A stretch of DNA of 61,426 nucleotides from Candidatus Heritagella intestinalis (GTDB lineage Bacteria > Bacillota > Clostridia > Oscillospirales > Acutalibacteraceae): positions 1 through 61,426 of the forward strand of contig CAJFVO010000012.1 of assembly GCA_904420555.1 (NCBI GenBank), written 5' to 3'. The notes under the pieces are model-generated. The model made no database searches and was not told the origin of the DNA. It saw nothing but the letters and a program-made list of their open reading frames with translations. Shown piece after piece: positions 60,681 through 61,426 of the stretch. A program made the position numbers and the translations under genes. The first letter of the stretch is position 1. Each line of letters opens with the position of its first letter.

Positions 60681-61304
60681 ATGTCGAAGAAACAAGACGC
60701 CTATTATTTTCAGAATTTTATTGCCTGCGCAGATTATTCCTGCCAGGCCGCCCATCTGCTGAAGGAGACCATCTCTCATTTTGATGGGACTTCCCTGAAG
60801 AAAAAGCTGGATGAGATCCACGAGCTGGAGCATCAGGCGGATAACCAGAAGCATGACCTGCTCAACACCCTGGTCCGGGCCTTTATCACCCCCATTGAGC
60901 GGGAGGACATCATCCAGATGAGCCAGAACCTGGACGATATGACCGACCAGATCGAGGATGTGCTCATTAAGATCTACTATAACCGGGTGACCTATATCCG
61001 GGAAGACTTCCTGCCCCTGGTGGACGTGCTGATCCGCTCCTGCGAGAAGGTCCGGGAGATGATGAACGAGTTCTCCAACTTCAAGCACTCCAAGGCCCTG
61101 CGGGATTATATTATTGACGTCAACACCCTGGAAGAAGAGGCGGACAAGCTGTTCATTGATTGCATGTATAAGCTCCACGACACCTGCAAGGATCCCCTGG
61201 AAGTCATTGCCTGGCGGGAAATCTACAGCTGTTTGGAGAAGTGCGTGGACATCTGCGAGCACGTAGCCGATACGGTGGAAACCACCGTCATGAAAAACAG
61301 CTAA
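60681..61304 (+). CDS. PhoU-like DUF47 protein (PiT accessory)
   Basis: 207-residue, fully helical protein of the DUF47/PhoU-like family (MSKKQDAYYFQNFIACADYS; LDEIHELEHQADNQKHDLLN; FITPIEREDIIQMSQNLDDM; the acidic metal-binding triads are visible in these). It regulates or stabilises the adjacent PiT transporter. AGTGAGGGGAAACGT precedes the ATG. From 61305 to the window end only repeat-like GC-rich DNA is seen. Confidence 0.94.
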   Translation: MSKKQDAYYFQNFIACADYSCQAAHLLKETISHFDGTSLKKKLDEIHELEHQADNQKHDLLNTLVRAFITPIEREDIIQMSQNLDDMTDQIEDVLIKIYYNRVTYIREDFLPLVDVLIRSCEKVREMMNEFSNFKHSKALRDYIIDVNTLEEEADKLFIDCMYKLHDTCKDPLEVIAWREIYSCLEKCVDICEHVADTVETTVMKNS

Positions 61305-61426
61305 CCGGGCAGGGCCCGGCGCAAGTCGCGGGGAAGCGCGCAGAGATAGGGTCGTTATCCCCACGCGAAACAGGGAATCCTCTTTGCAGTTTGCCTGTGT
61401 GGTCGCGGGGCGGGCTTTGTGAAAGT

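Overview
The window reads as a chromosomal segment of a GC-rich Firmicute of the class Clostridia, most like an Oscillospiraceae/Ruminococcaceae gut commensal. This rests on strong AGGAGG-type ribosome binding sites, Gram-positive surface proteins with C-terminal sorting signals, a Dlt-like teichoic-acid-type operon, a TxpA-like type I toxin locus, and many short intergenic repeats. No species can be named from sequence alone.

Layout. 1-2.4 kb: rlmD (runs off the left edge) and a Crp/Fnr-type regulator. 2.8-13.4 kb: two tandem, near-duplicate, cell-wall-anchored GH85 endo-beta-N-acetylglucosaminidases of about 1,700 residues each, duplicated together with upstream element and terminator. 13.5-14.05 kb: a small holin-like toxin gene with an antisense RNA and a second, orphan copy of that RNA. 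14.1-21.6 kb (minus strand): mfd, an inverted-repeat element, pth, a PrsA/SurA-like lipoprotein and prs. 22-24.6 kb: an anchored metallophosphoesterase with a Pho-box-like array. 24.8-29.2 kb: amt-glnK behind a leader terminator, pyrE, 114-bp tandem repeats, and an AraC-MarR pair. 29.3-32 kb (minus): a BtuF-like binding lipoprotein fused to a peptidoglycan-binding domain, and a DUF815 ATPase. 32.2-35 kb: a phage or integrative-element relic (ImmA/ImmR pair, zinc ribbon, replisome organiser, Cys-rich protein) ending in repeats. 36.2-39.1 kb: an amino-acid ABC transporter. 39.35-39.55 kb: tRNA-Thr and tRNA-Tyr. 40.4-46.2 kb: a third, divergent GH85 protein. 46.5-54.5 kb: a two-component system and a Dlt-like operon with an embedded PLP-dependent decarboxylase. 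54.6-61.3 kb: LysR and MerR regulators, a purine permease, an SLC13-type permease, and a PiT phosphate transporter with its PhoU-like partner behind a Pho-box-like array.

How it fits together. Three large GH85 enzymes with carbohydrate-binding modules suggest a surface machine that releases N-glycans from host glycoproteins. The anchored phosphoesterase and the Pit/PhoU-like pair share 11-bp-period TTACA repeats, suggesting common phosphate control. The most unusual unit is the Dlt-like operon: an adenylating enzyme, a carrier protein, an MBOAT and a DltD-like SGNH protein, with a fold-type III PLP decarboxylase overlapping the first gene. I infer that it may load a decarboxylated or otherwise modified amino acid, rather than plain D-alanine, onto a surface polymer.

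Starts were chosen by ribosome binding site and family alignment from memory; no searches were run, so family names are recognition calls.
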